A DNA stretch of 64,000 nt from Rhodothermia bacterium (lineage in GTDB: Bacteria; Bacteroidota; Rhodothermia; Rhodothermales; UBA2364). The stretch is taken from contig JAFLBZ010000007.1 in assembly GCA_017303715.1 (NCBI GenBank), positions 1-64,000 of the forward strand, written 5' to 3'. The notes under the pieces are model-generated. The model saw only the letters and a program-made list of their open reading frames with translations, did not search any database and had not been told where the DNA came from. Both the position numbers and the translations under genes were made by a program. Of this stretch, positions 1 to 10,608 are shown one piece after another. Each line of letters starts with the position of its first letter. Positions within the stretch are counted from its first letter, which is position 1.

Positions 1-23
1 CTTAAATTAGTCGGAATCATAAT

Positions 24-84
24 CTGGCACTGGAAGGATGAAAGTTTGAACGTTCAAACCAAATTTAATCTTTCTATGTGCCAG
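24..84. repeat. Nested inverted repeat upstream of the first gene
   Basis: A perfect 16-base palindrome, GTTTGAACGTTCAAAC, occupies 44-59. It lies between the arms CTGGCAC (24-30) and GTGCCAG (78-84), so the whole segment could form a branched hairpin. A run of five T follows the right arm. It may be the terminator of a gene left of the window or a regulatory site for the gene starting at 149. The sequence does not decide between these. Confidence 0.4.
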
Positions 85-148
85 TTTTTGTTTAACTTAA
101 ACTAATTTATTCACTCGCAACCAGTTTAAACTAAAACCCAATAGTTCA

Positions 149-1300
149 ATGCAATTTTTACCTTTTGAGCAATGGATCACCAAACTTTCCCATCGGAAAC
201 GGAGAATCCATGCTCCTATTTTAACGTTCTTATTCTTGTGCAGTGGCGCTTTCCAAAGCACACTCGCCGATGCTACACCTACAACACTGCGCCGCGCATC
301 TTCGTTGGTATTTTCGGGAACGACAGTAGGTGCGCCCAGTTTGGTCATGCCTGATTTAGGTTCAACATCAGCAACTTGTACCACCAATAACTCGAACCCT
401 AATACGACTAAATACAGAGGAATTACCTTTACACCGGGTGTAACGGGTGCTTATACGATTACGGTTGATGAAGCCATTTCAACAATACCCATGACAGATG
501 ACACCCTCATTTACGTATATCAAACCACCTTTAATTCAACCGCCGTATGCACCAATTTTGTGGTCATGGGAAATGACCCACCGGGAACAAATACCGCCGT
601 AACTTTAACAAGTGGCACACAATACATCTTAATCGTTGCAGCTGCTTTTGAAACCGAAGATGCGTTTCAGGTTACGATTGCCAATGATGCTAATAATGCT
701 GCTGCTTTTACATCGAGTACCCCATTACCAGTGGAATTGACTTCGCTTTCAGCAAGTATTTCAGAAAATGGCGTTTCGCTCAATTGGGTTACAGCAAGTG
801 AATCGAGTAATGACGGTTGGGATGTGGAAGCACAAGTTTTAGGCAATAATAACGAAAAACAATGGCGAAAAATGGGATTTGTGCAAGGAGCAGGTACGAT
901 AACCACAAGCCGACGCTATCAGTTCGATTTGGGCAAATTGATTGCAGGGCAACACACGTTTCGGCTGAAACAATACGATTTTGATGGTACAATCGGATTT
1001 AGTGAACCGATTCAGGTTTTAGTCGAGTTCGATAAACCGTACTCACTTGTATCGGCATATCCGAACCCATTTAATCCAACAACCCAATTTGCGCTTTCGG
1101 TGCTACAAGACCAAAAAGTTACGATTCAGGTCTATAATGTATTAGGGCAAAAAGTTGCCACTTTGCACAATGGGCAACTAAAAAGTAATGTGCCACTCAA
1201 TGTCTCGTTTAATGGCGACGGATTGGCAAGTGGTCTGTATGTCGTTCAGATGGTGGGCGCAAATTTCAAGACACAAATGAATCTCCATTTGCTCAAATAA
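149..1300 (+). CDS. Exported protein with type IX secretion sorting domain
   Basis: This 383-residue protein starts at an ATG and has a basic N-terminus followed by a hydrophobic signal segment (about residues 22-42, ending near STLADA). Residues 50-195 are rich in Ser, Thr and small residues and look like a beta-sandwich exported domain. The C-terminal 80 residues are a typical T9SS type A sorting domain: YPNPFNPTTQF near residue 303, then VYNVLGQKV and a final SGLYVVQM strand. Established knowledge is that such domains direct export across the outer membrane and are then cleaved or anchored. The function of the passenger part is not recognisable. No catalytic motif was seen. The gene ends 26 bases before a strong hairpin terminator and seems to be transcribed alone. 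Confidence 0.8.
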   Translation: MQFLPFEQWITKLSHRKRRIHAPILTFLFLCSGAFQSTLADATPTTLRRASSLVFSGTTVGAPSLVMPDLGSTSATCTTNNSNPNTTKYRGITFTPGVTGAYTITVDEAISTIPMTDDTLIYVYQTTFNSTAVCTNFVVMGNDPPGTNTAVTLTSGTQYILIVAAAFETEDAFQVTIANDANNAAAFTSSTPLPVELTSLSASISENGVSLNWVTASESSNDGWDVEAQVLGNNNEKQWRKMGFVQGAGTITTSRRYQFDLGKLIAGQHTFRLKQYDFDGTIGFSEPIQVLVEFDKPYSLVSAYPNPFNPTTQFALSVLQDQKVTIQVYNVLGQKVATLHNGQLKSNVPLNVSFNGDGLASGLYVVQMVGANFKTQMNLHLLK

Positions 1301-1326
1301 TACCATATTTACAAGTTTTACTCCGC

Positions 1327-1369
1327 AAAAAGGGGTTAGCTCACTAGTTAGTTTGAGATACCCCTTTTT
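1327..1369 (+). terminator. Hairpin terminator after the T9SS cargo gene
   Basis: AAAAAGGGGT (1327-1336) pairs with ACCCCTTTTT (1360-1369) around a loop that contains a weaker inner pairing (CTCA/TTGAG). A nearly identical hairpin follows groEL at 9528-9575. The A-rich and T-rich flanks make it usable on both strands. Confidence 0.8.
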
Positions 1370-1409
1370 GTTTAAGTACCCCATTAAAAAATTAATGATT
1401 ATTTTTTGC

Positions 1410-1645
1410 TTAGTTTATGTATATGTATTTTAAAGATTTGCATGAATATCCAATCACAAAACAATTAACGACGCCGGCTATGGCATGAAATACAGATTGT
1501 CGGCCTTTGGTGGCAGTATCATTAACGGAACGAATAATGGCAAATTGCTGTTGAAGTGCTTTAAATTGTCCAGAAATTTTTGTTTTAACCTTTATCATCC
1601 GAATAGCCCTTTCAGAGCCATTTTCTCAAAAGGAACGTCTTTATG
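1410..1645 (-). pseudogene. Remnant of IS66-family transposase (C-terminal end)
   Basis: The minus strand reads NGSERAIRMIKVKTKISGQF and then FAIIRSV.DTATK, which is the conserved C-terminal block of IS66-family transposases (usually NNGSERAIR..KVK.KISG.F). Just upstream, VPFE is still readable on the minus strand (about 1626-1640), but one base is missing before NGSE, so the frame is broken and a stop follows. Only about 75 codons of a protein normally near 500 residues remain. No terminal inverted repeats or other IS66 genes are visible nearby. It is a dead insertion-sequence fragment, marking an old insertion in this gene-poor stretch. Confidence 0.75.
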
Positions 1646-1778
1646 GTACTAAGATCGCCTCTATCTTATAGTATAAGGTGTTGTTCAATAATGGCAGGGC
1701 AACGCTTAGAAAAGTCCGCCGACTACGCTTAGCCATTGGGTTTAGGCTTCACTCAACCAGTTATGCTTCGTCATATAT

Positions 1779-1854
1779 AGAGGCCACCCCTACGGGGCTT
1801 TGTTGTGTATTTGGAAACCGATTTCTACTAAGATACTACCCCGATGGGGCTTTT
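1779..1854 (+). repeat. Dispersed non-coding repeat, copy 1
   Basis: Contains two GC-rich palindromic modules, CACCCCTACGGGGCT and TACCCCGATGGGGCTTTT, separated by an A/T-rich linker ending ACCGATTTCTACTAAGA. The same arrangement recurs at 7133-7207 on this strand and at 61886-61957 on the other strand. No open reading frame is conserved among the copies. Confidence 0.7.
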
Positions 1855-2512
1855 CGGTTTATTCGTGATTGGAACAAACCCTTCTAAAACCTGCATTTAC
1901 GCAATTACGAGATTTCCTCCATTATTTTTGAATAGAAGGGTCGGGACTGGTTTAACTTTGACTACGCTCAGCTACCTTGCTTCTTTTGGCCGCACAAAAG
2001 AAGGCCATCTGCAGTCTTGGCTGCGCGTAGAAGGCAGGCTTGGACTTGATCAACCCTTATCCCACGTTAAAGCATTAAAATCCTTTTATGTTAAAGGCTG
2101 GCTCATCTGTATAAAATCCTAACATCACATAAACGCATCTCTTATAGATACATGGTTTAAAGTCTTATGGAATACAGACTTTTATGATACTATAGCTTGC
2201 GAAAAATTTAACTATAAAATTGTATATCTTTCATAATACGAGGTAAAATCTCAAAAAAAGCGACTCAAAAAATCAATCATTAGATGAAAATATTGTTTGG
2301 TTTTTAATTCAATAAGCTTGAGCTGCTTCAATCTACATTTTTAATAGCCTGAGGCATGGTGTCCCTAAATCCCCACGTTTTCCTTAATGTTCACTCCCAG
2401 TAGGTTTAAAGACGTCCCTAAATTATTTACTTTAACTTTACGCTTCCCCGCCGATTACCCCGGTTGGTCACAATTCGCTTAAGCGGTGTAATACGCTAAA
2501 CGCCAACCTTAC
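1855..2512. other. Gene-free stretch before the sigma factor
   Basis: No convincing gene was found here. Frames open across 1844-2122 lack protein-like composition and run through repeat sequence. The segment 2063-2105 is one member of a dispersed repeat whose core, 26 bases, reappears as an exact inverted copy at 9631-9656. From 2160 to 2400 the sequence is AT-rich. Nothing resembling a structured RNA gene was recognised. Confidence 0.5.
2063..2105 (+). repeat. Dispersed repeat, inverted partner of 9614-9656
   Basis: The bases 2063-2088 (beginning CACGTTAAAGC and ending ATCCTTTTA) are the exact reverse complement of 9631-9656. Similarity continues with mismatches to about 2105 (GGCTGGCTC against GGCTGGCAC). 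Both copies are in non-coding DNA. Confidence 0.65.
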
Positions 2513-3073
2513 ATGACACCAGAAACCCTTCAGACGTGGAGCCGAAGCATTCGTAATTCCGATCGAAAGGCATATCGTGCCTTGTTTGAGGCGTTTTACA
2601 CCCCTTTATACCGCTACACGGTTCTATTGATACGGGATACCGAAACCGCTTATGATGTAGTACAAGAGGTTTTTGCCAAACTTTGGGAAGTCCGTGCCAC
2701 TTTAGACGAAGGTAAATCCTTAAAAGCCTTGCTCTATCAGATGACACGCAATCGGGCACTGAACCATATCCGAGATCATAAAAAAAAAATGACCGATTGG
2801 GACTCGGTTCCGGAGCCTATTGGTGAGCATGAAATGAGTATTGTTGATCAAATTGATGCAAAGATGTTACATCAAAAATTGGAAGGCTGGATTTCGGAAT
2901 TACCCGAAAGGCGACGTGAGGTCTTTATACTGAGCCGTCACGATGGTCTGAGCCACGATGAAATTGCCACCATCTTAGATATTTCCCCAAGAACGGTAAA
3001 CAATCACTTGGGGTTTGCACTCACAGAACTTCGACAAAAAGTACTCGCCCTTACAGGAGGGAACACGGCATGA
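2513..3073 (+). CDS. ECF-family RNA polymerase sigma-70 factor
   Basis: The product has 186 residues, the usual size of a Bacteroidota ECF sigma factor (RpoE/FecI-like). Region 2 is visible at about residues 22-90, with the acidic core-binding segment TETAYDVVQEVFAKLWEVR. Region 4 lies at about 125-178, with PERRREVF and the helix-turn-helix HDEIATILDISPRTVNNHL, which reads the -35 element. The next gene, a FecR-type anti-sigma factor, overlaps it by four bases (ATGA), and a TonB-dependent receptor follows. In known systems of this kind substrate binding at the receptor is relayed through FecR to release the sigma factor, which then transcribes the receptor operon. The inducing substrate is not evident. 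Confidence 0.93.
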   Translation: MTPETLQTWSRSIRNSDRKAYRALFEAFYTPLYRYTVLLIRDTETAYDVVQEVFAKLWEVRATLDEGKSLKALLYQMTRNRALNHIRDHKKKMTDWDSVPEPIGEHEMSIVDQIDAKMLHQKLEGWISELPERRREVFILSRHDGLSHDEIATILDISPRTVNNHLGFALTELRQKVLALTGGNTA

Positions 3074-4017
3074 CACCACATGATACCAATTCACCAGATC
3101 GAATTATGTTAGACGACTGGATTCAAGCACATCCAGCCCCCATTGCAAAGGATTTACAGATGCTTTGGGATCTTTCGGAGACACACCCTCTGTCTTTATC
3201 TCATCCAGATCTATCAAAAATGGAAGCAAGTTGGGACTTATTGGAGGATAGAACAACGCACAATATCCACTCCATACTTCCACGATACAGGTATTGGGTC
3301 TTTGGTGTTGCGGCGGCAATTGCCCTACTCCTGGGCGTAACCCTTTTTTGGCAGATACCGTCTCCGATCGCAGAACCTACCCGCATCTTGGCACAAAATG
3401 CCGAACAAAAAACCATCCAACTACCTGATGGATCCGAAGTCTCTTTAAATAGCGGGACGGTTTTGGACATTGCGGGTGATTTTGATGAGACTACCCGTAC
3501 CTTACAACTGAATGGTGAAGGCTTTTTCTCGGTTAAAAAGTCGGATAAACCGTTTATTATCCAAACGTTCAACGCACAAATCAAGGTAATGGGCACAAAA
3601 TTCAACGTTCGTGCTCGTCCAGAAGACCTTGTTCCCACAACAACGGTATATCTCAAGGAAGGTAAAGTAGCCTTTTCATCCCTAAACGGTTCTAAAGAGG
3701 TTGTGCTTGCACCGGGCCAATCTTCTCGCATGGCCGCACAACAGTTAGAAACACCAAAGGCGGATCGTCAGGACGAGGCTTTGGCTTGGCAACAATACAG
3801 ATTTTCTTTCACAAACGAGCCAATTGGCCATATCATTGATGAATTAAGCCGAAGGTTTAACATTCCTATTCACGCCGACGTAGTGATCCAGCAAAAAAGA
3901 CACACCTTATTGCTTGGCCGGAGAACCGAAGTTGAATCGGTCTTAAACGACCTTTGTAATTCTGCGGGCTTACGCTTTCGCCCCACAAAAGATGGGTATG
4001 AACTGATTGCAAAATAG
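3070..4017 (+). CDS. FecR-family anti-sigma factor
   Basis: This 315-residue protein has an N-terminal cytoplasmic part, one transmembrane helix at about residues 77-96 (ending LLLGVTLFW), and a periplasmic FecR domain. The domain shows IQLPDGSEVSLNSGT, GEGFFSVKKSDKPFIIQT and VMGTKFNVRA, which are standard FecR signatures. The C-terminus (FTNEPIGHIIDELSRRF onward) matches the DUF4974-type STN-like end found in Bacteroidota FecR proteins. It would sit in the inner membrane, hold the ECF sigma factor encoded just upstream, and receive the signal from the receptor encoded 11 bases downstream. The start codon overlaps the sigma factor stop (ATGA), so translation is probably coupled. Confidence 0.92.
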   Translation: MTPHDTNSPDRIMLDDWIQAHPAPIAKDLQMLWDLSETHPLSLSHPDLSKMEASWDLLEDRTTHNIHSILPRYRYWVFGVAAAIALLLGVTLFWQIPSPIAEPTRILAQNAEQKTIQLPDGSEVSLNSGTVLDIAGDFDETTRTLQLNGEGFFSVKKSDKPFIIQTFNAQIKVMGTKFNVRARPEDLVPTTTVYLKEGKVAFSSLNGSKEVVLAPGQSSRMAAQQLETPKADRQDEALAWQQYRFSFTNEPIGHIIDELSRRFNIPIHADVVIQQKRHTLLLGRRTEVESVLNDLCNSAGLRFRPTKDGYELIAK

Positions 4018-4028
4018 TCTAATACACC

Positions 4029-6878
4029 ATGTTGAGACGGGTATTCATTGTATTCTTTTGCACGATTCCGGCATTTTTAGTGGCTCAAAATGCCCGTTAT
4101 ACGTTTATTGCGCAAGATGAACAGCTTTCTGAATCGTTACAACGCTTGGTTAATCTTACCAGAATCGAATTGGCTTACGACCCAGAATTGGTTGCTGCGA
4201 AACGGGTCTTTTGCTTAATCCGAGACGCCCAAGTAGAAAGTATTTTGACATGTGTCCTACGGGATACGGGGCTGGATTTTTATCGCTTATCCTCTGGAAC
4301 CTATGTCCTCGCTCGTAGCGCAAAAACGGAATTGGCTTATGGCGCTTTTTATGGACAAGTGGAGGACGAGACATCCGGAACACCCCTGCCTTTTGCTTCT
4401 GTTCTTTTGGCAGATGCAGGGATTGGCGTCCAAACGAACCGAGAAGGCTTTTTTTCCATCCTCAAACTTCCTCCGGGCGATTATGATGTTTTGGTCACCT
4501 ATATCGGTTATACTCCACACCGACAAAAAATTCAGGTAAAAACCGAGCATCAAACACCGCAACGTATCGTACTCTGTCCTGAACCAACCCCGCTCCTTCC
4601 CGTCATCATTGAGGGCCTTCATGCGCTTTCAACAGACCCTACACGTTCGCATTCGGACGATTTTTCGGAAACATTGGCCAGTATTCCCTTATCCTCGGCC
4701 AACACAACAGTAGAAACCACAGCCACGCTACAAGGTATCCGTAAAGATGCGTTCACCGCCGATATCCACCTTCAAGGTGGCGATACAGGAGACCACATCA
4801 CCCTCATTGACGGAACTCCGGTTTTTTTACCCTTACCTATCGCACAAGTTATTGGCTCTTTTAGTCCCTATGCCATTGGAAAGGTTAATGTGCAAAAAGC
4901 CGGTTTTGGCGTTTCGTCTGGCAGTGCCCTTGCTGGCATCATAGCATACGAGCAAATTCTTCCGCTTAACCAAAAACCAAGTTTAAAAGTACAAGCCTCC
5001 CCTTTAGCAGCACAAAGCCAATTTGTTACAGGAAAGTCCTTTGATTTCGGGGACTTGGGCTTCATGATAACCGCCAGAACATCCCTTTCTTCAATTATTC
5101 GACCAACCAAAATCACAAATTTGCTCCAAGATTGGTCTGCAAGCGATCCCTTGGTAGCCTCCTCAGCCCTAATCCTCAATGATCCAGAGACCTTCTTAAC
5201 ATCCTCTATAAAAGAAATTGACACCCTAAATATTCCCTCTGAAGCGCATACCATTATGCCACAACTCCAGTTTTCCGACCTACACGCAGCCTTTAGGATA
5301 CGATGGCGGGGTGCAAATACGATACGGGCCTCATTTTATCGTGGTGGCCAAGCCATTTCAGGATTACCACATAACGACATAAACACACTGTCAACGCAGA
5401 ATACCTCTGGTATAGTTTCTGCGAACCGGGCCTTAGCATCTGGCGAATCTTACCAATGGAGTACTTCCGCAATGCAAATTAAATATCAGGCCATTTTAAC
5501 CACAAAATCCTTGTTAACCCTACAAGGAAAACTAAGTAGATACGACCTTCTACATGCCTATAATGCACCTATATCCTCGTCCATCAATCTGGAAGACGTT
5601 CTTAAATTACCCACCAACCACAATTTTGAGGCTTACGTAGCATCCGTAATAGATGGCAACAACATCGCTGAACAGACCATAGAGACCACCTATGAATGGC
5701 TACCAGAAAACCGTTATCGAACGTCTTTCCAACTTGGTTTTACGAGTAATGAAAGCAACCTACGTTACCAAAACCTCCCCTTCCAGTACACCGGCAGTGC
5801 TTCACGATGGCACGGATTTATAGAGCAACACATCCAAATTCGCCCATGGCTTGTAGTAGAAGGCGGGCTTAGAGGGACTTTTTTCATGGAAAACGCAGCT
5901 TTTTTTCCTGAACCAAGATTGACGCTGCTCTGGCAGCCCTCCATCAAAAAAGCCAAAAGACTGATTTCTAAAATTGCAATTGGGCAATATCGGCAATACC
6001 TAAGCCAAATAGATTTAAGCACTTATAGCACAAATAGTTTTTTACCGAGCCTTAGGGTGTGGATTCCTACAGACGCCCCAGAAGCCACAGTTTATGCTAA
6101 ACAGTCTAATGAAGATTCACTTCCTTTGGGTGCGACTGGGCTACGTATTCCTGCAGCGCTCCACATTATAGGTGATTTTTTATTGGAATGGAAAGATCAC
6201 TGGACTTTTCGATCAGAGGCTTATTATAAACGGCTAAGCAATGTGGTTGCCCCAAATTGGCTTGTATTATCCAACCTTTTACACGACCGCCCTACGAATA
6301 ACCCCGACCATACTTTCTCTCTGCTCACTTGGGGAACGGGAAAAACATCGGGATGGGGGCTAATGGGTACATATTCCGAACCCAGATGGAATATTACGGC
6401 GCGATATGATTGGGCTAAAACCCGATACCAATTTAGTGAGCGTTTTGGCGGACGGGCACATCCCACCCCTTGGAGTACGCCTCACCGCTTGGATCTCCGT
6501 GCCTTTTGGCGACCATTCCCTTCTTTAAGTGCATTTTTTAGGTGGCAAGGAGAATTTGGACGCACTTGGGGCTATCGTCGGATTTACTACGACGATTTGT
6601 CTAATAGCAATCCACTCTTGGAAACCTATGGAATAGACCTTACAACGCCAGAGAAAGACAAACTTCCAGCATTTTCACAAGCCGATTTGGGCTTCGCATA
6701 TCTTTACCAAGCCAAGCCTTTTAAGATACAATTCCGGTTTGATGCCCTAAACATTACGAACCGAAAAAACACCTTGGATTGGCAACTCATTTACAATCCA
6801 AATACGCAACTTTACGAAAAAAAACCACGTTATTTAATTCCATTTTTGCCTTCCTTCTCAATTCAAATAACAGGATAA
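4029..6878 (+). CDS. TonB-dependent outer-membrane receptor with N-terminal STN domain
   Basis: The 949-residue product begins with a signal peptide (residues 1-19, ending FLVAQ). An STN signalling domain follows at about 27-97 (SESLQRLVNLTRIELAYDPE, later GTYVLA). Then comes a carboxypeptidase-like regulatory beta-sandwich (about 103-190, including PFASVLL and GYTPHRQKI), a plug domain and a long outer-membrane beta-barrel. STN is the part that contacts FecR, so this is the sensor end of the three-gene cassette starting at 2513. No SusD-like lipoprotein gene follows, which argues against a classical glycan-utilisation locus and leaves the ligand open; a siderophore, a small peptide or a sugar are all possible. 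The gene ends in a gene-free stretch. Confidence 0.92.
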   Translation: MLRRVFIVFFCTIPAFLVAQNARYTFIAQDEQLSESLQRLVNLTRIELAYDPELVAAKRVFCLIRDAQVESILTCVLRDTGLDFYRLSSGTYVLARSAKTELAYGAFYGQVEDETSGTPLPFASVLLADAGIGVQTNREGFFSILKLPPGDYDVLVTYIGYTPHRQKIQVKTEHQTPQRIVLCPEPTPLLPVIIEGLHALSTDPTRSHSDDFSETLASIPLSSANTTVETTATLQGIRKDAFTADIHLQGGDTGDHITLIDGTPVFLPLPIAQVIGSFSPYAIGKVNVQKAGFGVSSGSALAGIIAYEQILPLNQKPSLKVQASPLAAQSQFVTGKSFDFGDLGFMITARTSLSSIIRPTKITNLLQDWSASDPLVASSALILNDPETFLTSSIKEIDTLNIPSEAHTIMPQLQFSDLHAAFRIRWRGANTIRASFYRGGQAISGLPHNDINTLSTQNTSGIVSANRALASGESYQWSTSAMQIKYQAILTTKSLLTLQGKLSRYDLLHAYNAPISSSINLEDVLKLPTNHNFEAYVASVIDGNNIAEQTIETTYEWLPENRYRTSFQLGFTSNESNLRYQNLPFQYTGSASRWHGFIEQHIQIRPWLVVEGGLRGTFFMENAAFFPEPRLTLLWQPSIKKAKRLISKIAIGQYRQYLSQIDLSTYSTNSFLPSLRVWIPTDAPEATVYAKQSNEDSLPLGATGLRIPAALHIIGDFLLEWKDHWTFRSEAYYKRLSNVVAPNWLVLSNLLHDRPTNNPDHTFSLLTWGTGKTSGWGLMGTYSEPRWNITARYDWAKTRYQFSERFGGRAHPTPWSTPHRLDLRAFWRPFPSLSAFFRWQGEFGRTWGYRRIYYDDLSNSNPLLETYGIDLTTPEKDKLPAFSQADLGFAYLYQAKPFKIQFRFDALNITNRKNTLDWQLIYNPNTQLYEKKPRYLIPFLPSFSIQITG

Positions 6879-6966
6879 GCCCGCTATAAGGCATCTTGAG
6901 TTACAGATTTTCCTTAGGGTGAGTTACGAGTTCTAAATTGCTCTTATTAAACTAATTGTCTTCTTT

Positions 6967-7207
6967 GTCTGGGCGAAAGCCGCTTGTGGTGACTGTTGCG
7001 GAAAACACCAGAGGGCTTTAGCCCTGAAAGATGTCACGGCTAAAGCCGACCGTACAGTCACTTGCTCGAAACCCCAAGCTAAAGCATGGGATGGGATTAT
7101 AAGGCGTCTCGCAACATCACCCAAGAGCGCGGAGAGGCAACCCCTACGGGGCTGGGCTGTGTGTTTGATGACGAATTTCTACCAAGAGGTCACCCCGATG
7201 GGGCTTT
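6967..7207 (+). repeat. Dispersed non-coding repeat, copy 2 (composite)
   Basis: The gap between the receptor gene and groES holds a composite repeat. It opens with GCTTGTGGTGACTGTTGC (6969-6986), which has a diverged inverted partner near 61828-61855. Next comes AGGGCTTTAGCCCTGAA, also present near 17622. The segment ends with the two CCCC..GGGG modules at 7133-7207 that match 1779-1854 and 61886-61957. No coding potential was seen. Edges are approximate. Confidence 0.6.
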
Positions 7208-7448
7208 GCCATACGTTATGAAGTGAAACAAAACCTTGAAAACCCATAATTTACGCTATCACAAGATTTTCTACACCAACCTCAATTTTTAGTCCACCTT
7301 CAATCCGTAATACACATTAACTCATAATGGCGATTATCTGACAAACCCTTAGCGCGCACATTTTTCAACACACAACTTCACCATTCATTCCTTTAGACTT
7401 CAAAAAAACTTAAATGGCAAAGGGAACCTTTTTTGTTGTAAATTTGTC

Positions 7449-7475
7449 TTAGCACTCTAACTCATTGAGTGCTAA
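7449..7475 (+). promoter_or_regulatory. CIRCE operator (HrcA-binding site) of groESL
   Basis: A perfect CIRCE element: TTAGCACTC (7449-7457), nine spacer bases, GAGTGCTAA (7467-7475). It lies 57 bases before the groES ATG. Immediately upstream, TAAATTTG (7439-7446) fits the Bacteroidota -7 promoter motif, so the operator would overlap the transcription start. Established knowledge is that HrcA binds CIRCE and represses groESL until heat shock. No hrcA gene is in the window. Confidence 0.95.
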
Positions 7476-7531
7476 CAAATTCTTTGATTTTCATTTTAAT
7501 TAACCTTATTAACCTTCAAAGCGTTAACATT

Positions 7532-7822
7532 ATGGCAAGCATCAAACCGTTGAGCGACCGCGTAGTGGTCCGTCCGATGGAAGCGGAAACCAAAACCGCA
7601 AGTGGTCTTTTCATCCCCGACACCGCAAAAGAGAAACCCCAACGTGGGACCGTTGTTGCGGCTGGTCCGGGTCGTGTTGAAAATGGCAACCACATCGAAA
7701 TGGGTGTAAAAGAAGGCGATGTTGTTCTTTATGGCAAGTACGCCGGAACAGAAATCCGTGTGGATGATGAAGATCTTCTCATCATGCGCGAATCTGACAT
7801 TTTGGGTATTGTTGCAGGTTAA
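7532..7822 (+). CDS. groES: Co-chaperonin GroES
   Basis: The 96-residue protein starts [19 protein letters not shown], the normal GroES N-terminus. A longer frame opens at 7469, but it would begin inside the CIRCE element and add 21 untypical residues, so the ATG at 7532 is chosen. The mobile loop region contains [19 protein letters not shown]. It ends [20 protein letters not shown], as expected for the heptameric lid of the GroEL folding chamber. The gene is followed after 55 bases by groEL and the two should be cotranscribed under CIRCE/HrcA control. Confidence 0.97.
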   Translation: MASIKPLSDRVVVRPMEAETKTASGLFIPDTAKEKPQRGTVVAAGPGRVENGNHIEMGVKEGDVVLYGKYAGTEIRVDDEDLLIMRESDILGIVAG

Positions 7823-7844
7823 TCATTTGCAAGACCCAACCTAA

Positions 7845-9509
<1,665 letters not shown>

Positions 9510-9527
9510 TCCGTTAGCATCTTATCG

Positions 9528-9575
9528 AAAAAAAGGGGTTGTCTCACGAATTAGTTTGAGTCAACCCCTTTTTTT
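9528..9575 (+). terminator. Terminator of the groESL operon
   Basis: AAAAAAAGGGGTTG pairs with CAACCCCTTTTTTT, with an inner pairing TCTCA/TTGAG. The sequence closely resembles the hairpin at 1327-1369, including the inner GTCTCAC and TTAGTTTGAG segments. Confidence 0.88.
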
Positions 9576-10050
9576 GCAAGGTGAATCACACTGATCTTAC
9601 AAATCACTGTTATTGTGCCAGCCTGCAACTTAAAAGGATTTTAATGCTTTAACGTGCATTATGTAAACATGTGCAAGCGTGCAAAAGCCAGTCGCGGCCT
9701 CAAGAGCGTCATGTAAGAACTCAATGGAAGGATTCTTCACGTTATGCGATCACTTAAAGCAAAGCCTTGTCGTTTTTAAGTTGCTCATATCTTCGCCTAG
9801 AGGCAGACTTAATGTGGTATTAAGTAGCGCGATGTGCTTTACGTGATCATTTTAGATGATTCATTTCCGCTTGCGTGAATGAAGTTCATGGCCAAATTCA
9901 TTCCTGATTGAATTTATGACTGAAGGGGTTTCAGCATAATCGAAATCCGTTTGCTATGTCAAAGTTCTGGGTACATCTTTCAAGGCTTCCCTTTCTCGCA
10001 CCAATCTACAAACCTCTCCAACGAATAGAAAAATTTTGTCGCAGAGTGCG
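9576..10050. other. Gene-free stretch between groEL and the Nudix gene
   Basis: No gene was found. The only structure recognised is the repeat at 9614-9656, an inverted copy of 2063-2105. The open frame at 9956-10243 runs antisense into the Nudix gene and is not supported. Confidence 0.5.
9614..9656 (-). repeat. Dispersed repeat, inverted partner of 2063-2105
   Basis: Positions 9631-9656 are the exact reverse complement of 2063-2088. The match continues imperfectly through GCCAGCC at 9618-9624. It sits shortly after the groEL terminator. Confidence 0.65.
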
Positions 10051-10608
10051 TTACAGCTTTATTCCGTTTTCCCTTAAAAAATTTGCGGCAAGAATGAGTC
10101 CAAAGGCGGTTTTGGCATCTTTAAGTTCGCCAGATTTTGCCATTTGGACTGCTTTAGGGAAGGGGAGGCGGAAAGGAGCGACAAACTCTCCTACAACGGC
10201 TTGGATGGTAGTAGGGAACAAATCCCTTGCTAGAAAAAAATAGATTTCTTCATTGGAATAACCAATTCCGGGAAAGCAAGAGCCAAGTTCGTGCCACAAA
10301 TTGGCCTCAAAGCCCGTTTCTTCCGCCAATTCGCGTTTCGCTGTATCCAAAAACGCCTCATCGGGGTGGTCTCGTTTTCCGGCGGGCAGTTCGATAAAGA
10401 CCCGTTGTGTTGGATAACGGAATTGGTGGATGAGTAGTGTGGTTCCATCCTCGAAAAACGGGACAATAGCCGCAGCACCCGGATGATCAATCCATTCGCG
10501 AATGCTCTCACTCCCATCAGCCAGGAGAACGGAGTCCCGATAGACATGTAATAACTTTCCTCGCGTCAAGACCTCGCGGTGGAGGAATGTTTCGGACAAG
10601 TGTTTCAT
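10051..10608 (-). CDS. Nudix hydrolase, ADP-ribose pyrophosphatase type
   Basis: The 185-residue protein starts at the ATG at 10608; a TTG one codon earlier is also open. It carries the Nudix box: ELPAGK precedes DEAFLDTAKRELAEETGF, giving E-x7-RE-x2-EE-x-G. The initial Gly lies one residue farther from the first Glu than in the consensus. The surrounding GAAAIVPFFEDGTTLLIHQF and ELGSCFPGIGYSNEEIYFFL are typical of the NudF/ADP-ribose pyrophosphatase branch, which hydrolyses nucleoside diphosphate sugars with Mg2+. The start overlaps the dnaE stop as TGATG, so the two are probably translationally coupled, although no functional link is known. Confidence 0.88.
   Translation of the reverse strand: MKHLSETFLHREVLTRGKLLHVYRDSVLLADGSESIREWIDHPGAAAIVPFFEDGTTLLIHQFRYPTQRVFIELPAGKRDHPDEAFLDTAKRELAEETGFEANLWHELGSCFPGIGYSNEEIYFFLARDLFPTTIQAVVGEFVAPFRLPFPKAVQMAKSGELKDAKTAFGLILAANFLRENGIKL

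Noticed and set aside
1678..2122. Overlapping open frames between the IS66 remnant and the sigma factor
   Set aside because: They read through the dispersed repeat, share no frame with the other repeat copies and have no protein-like pattern.
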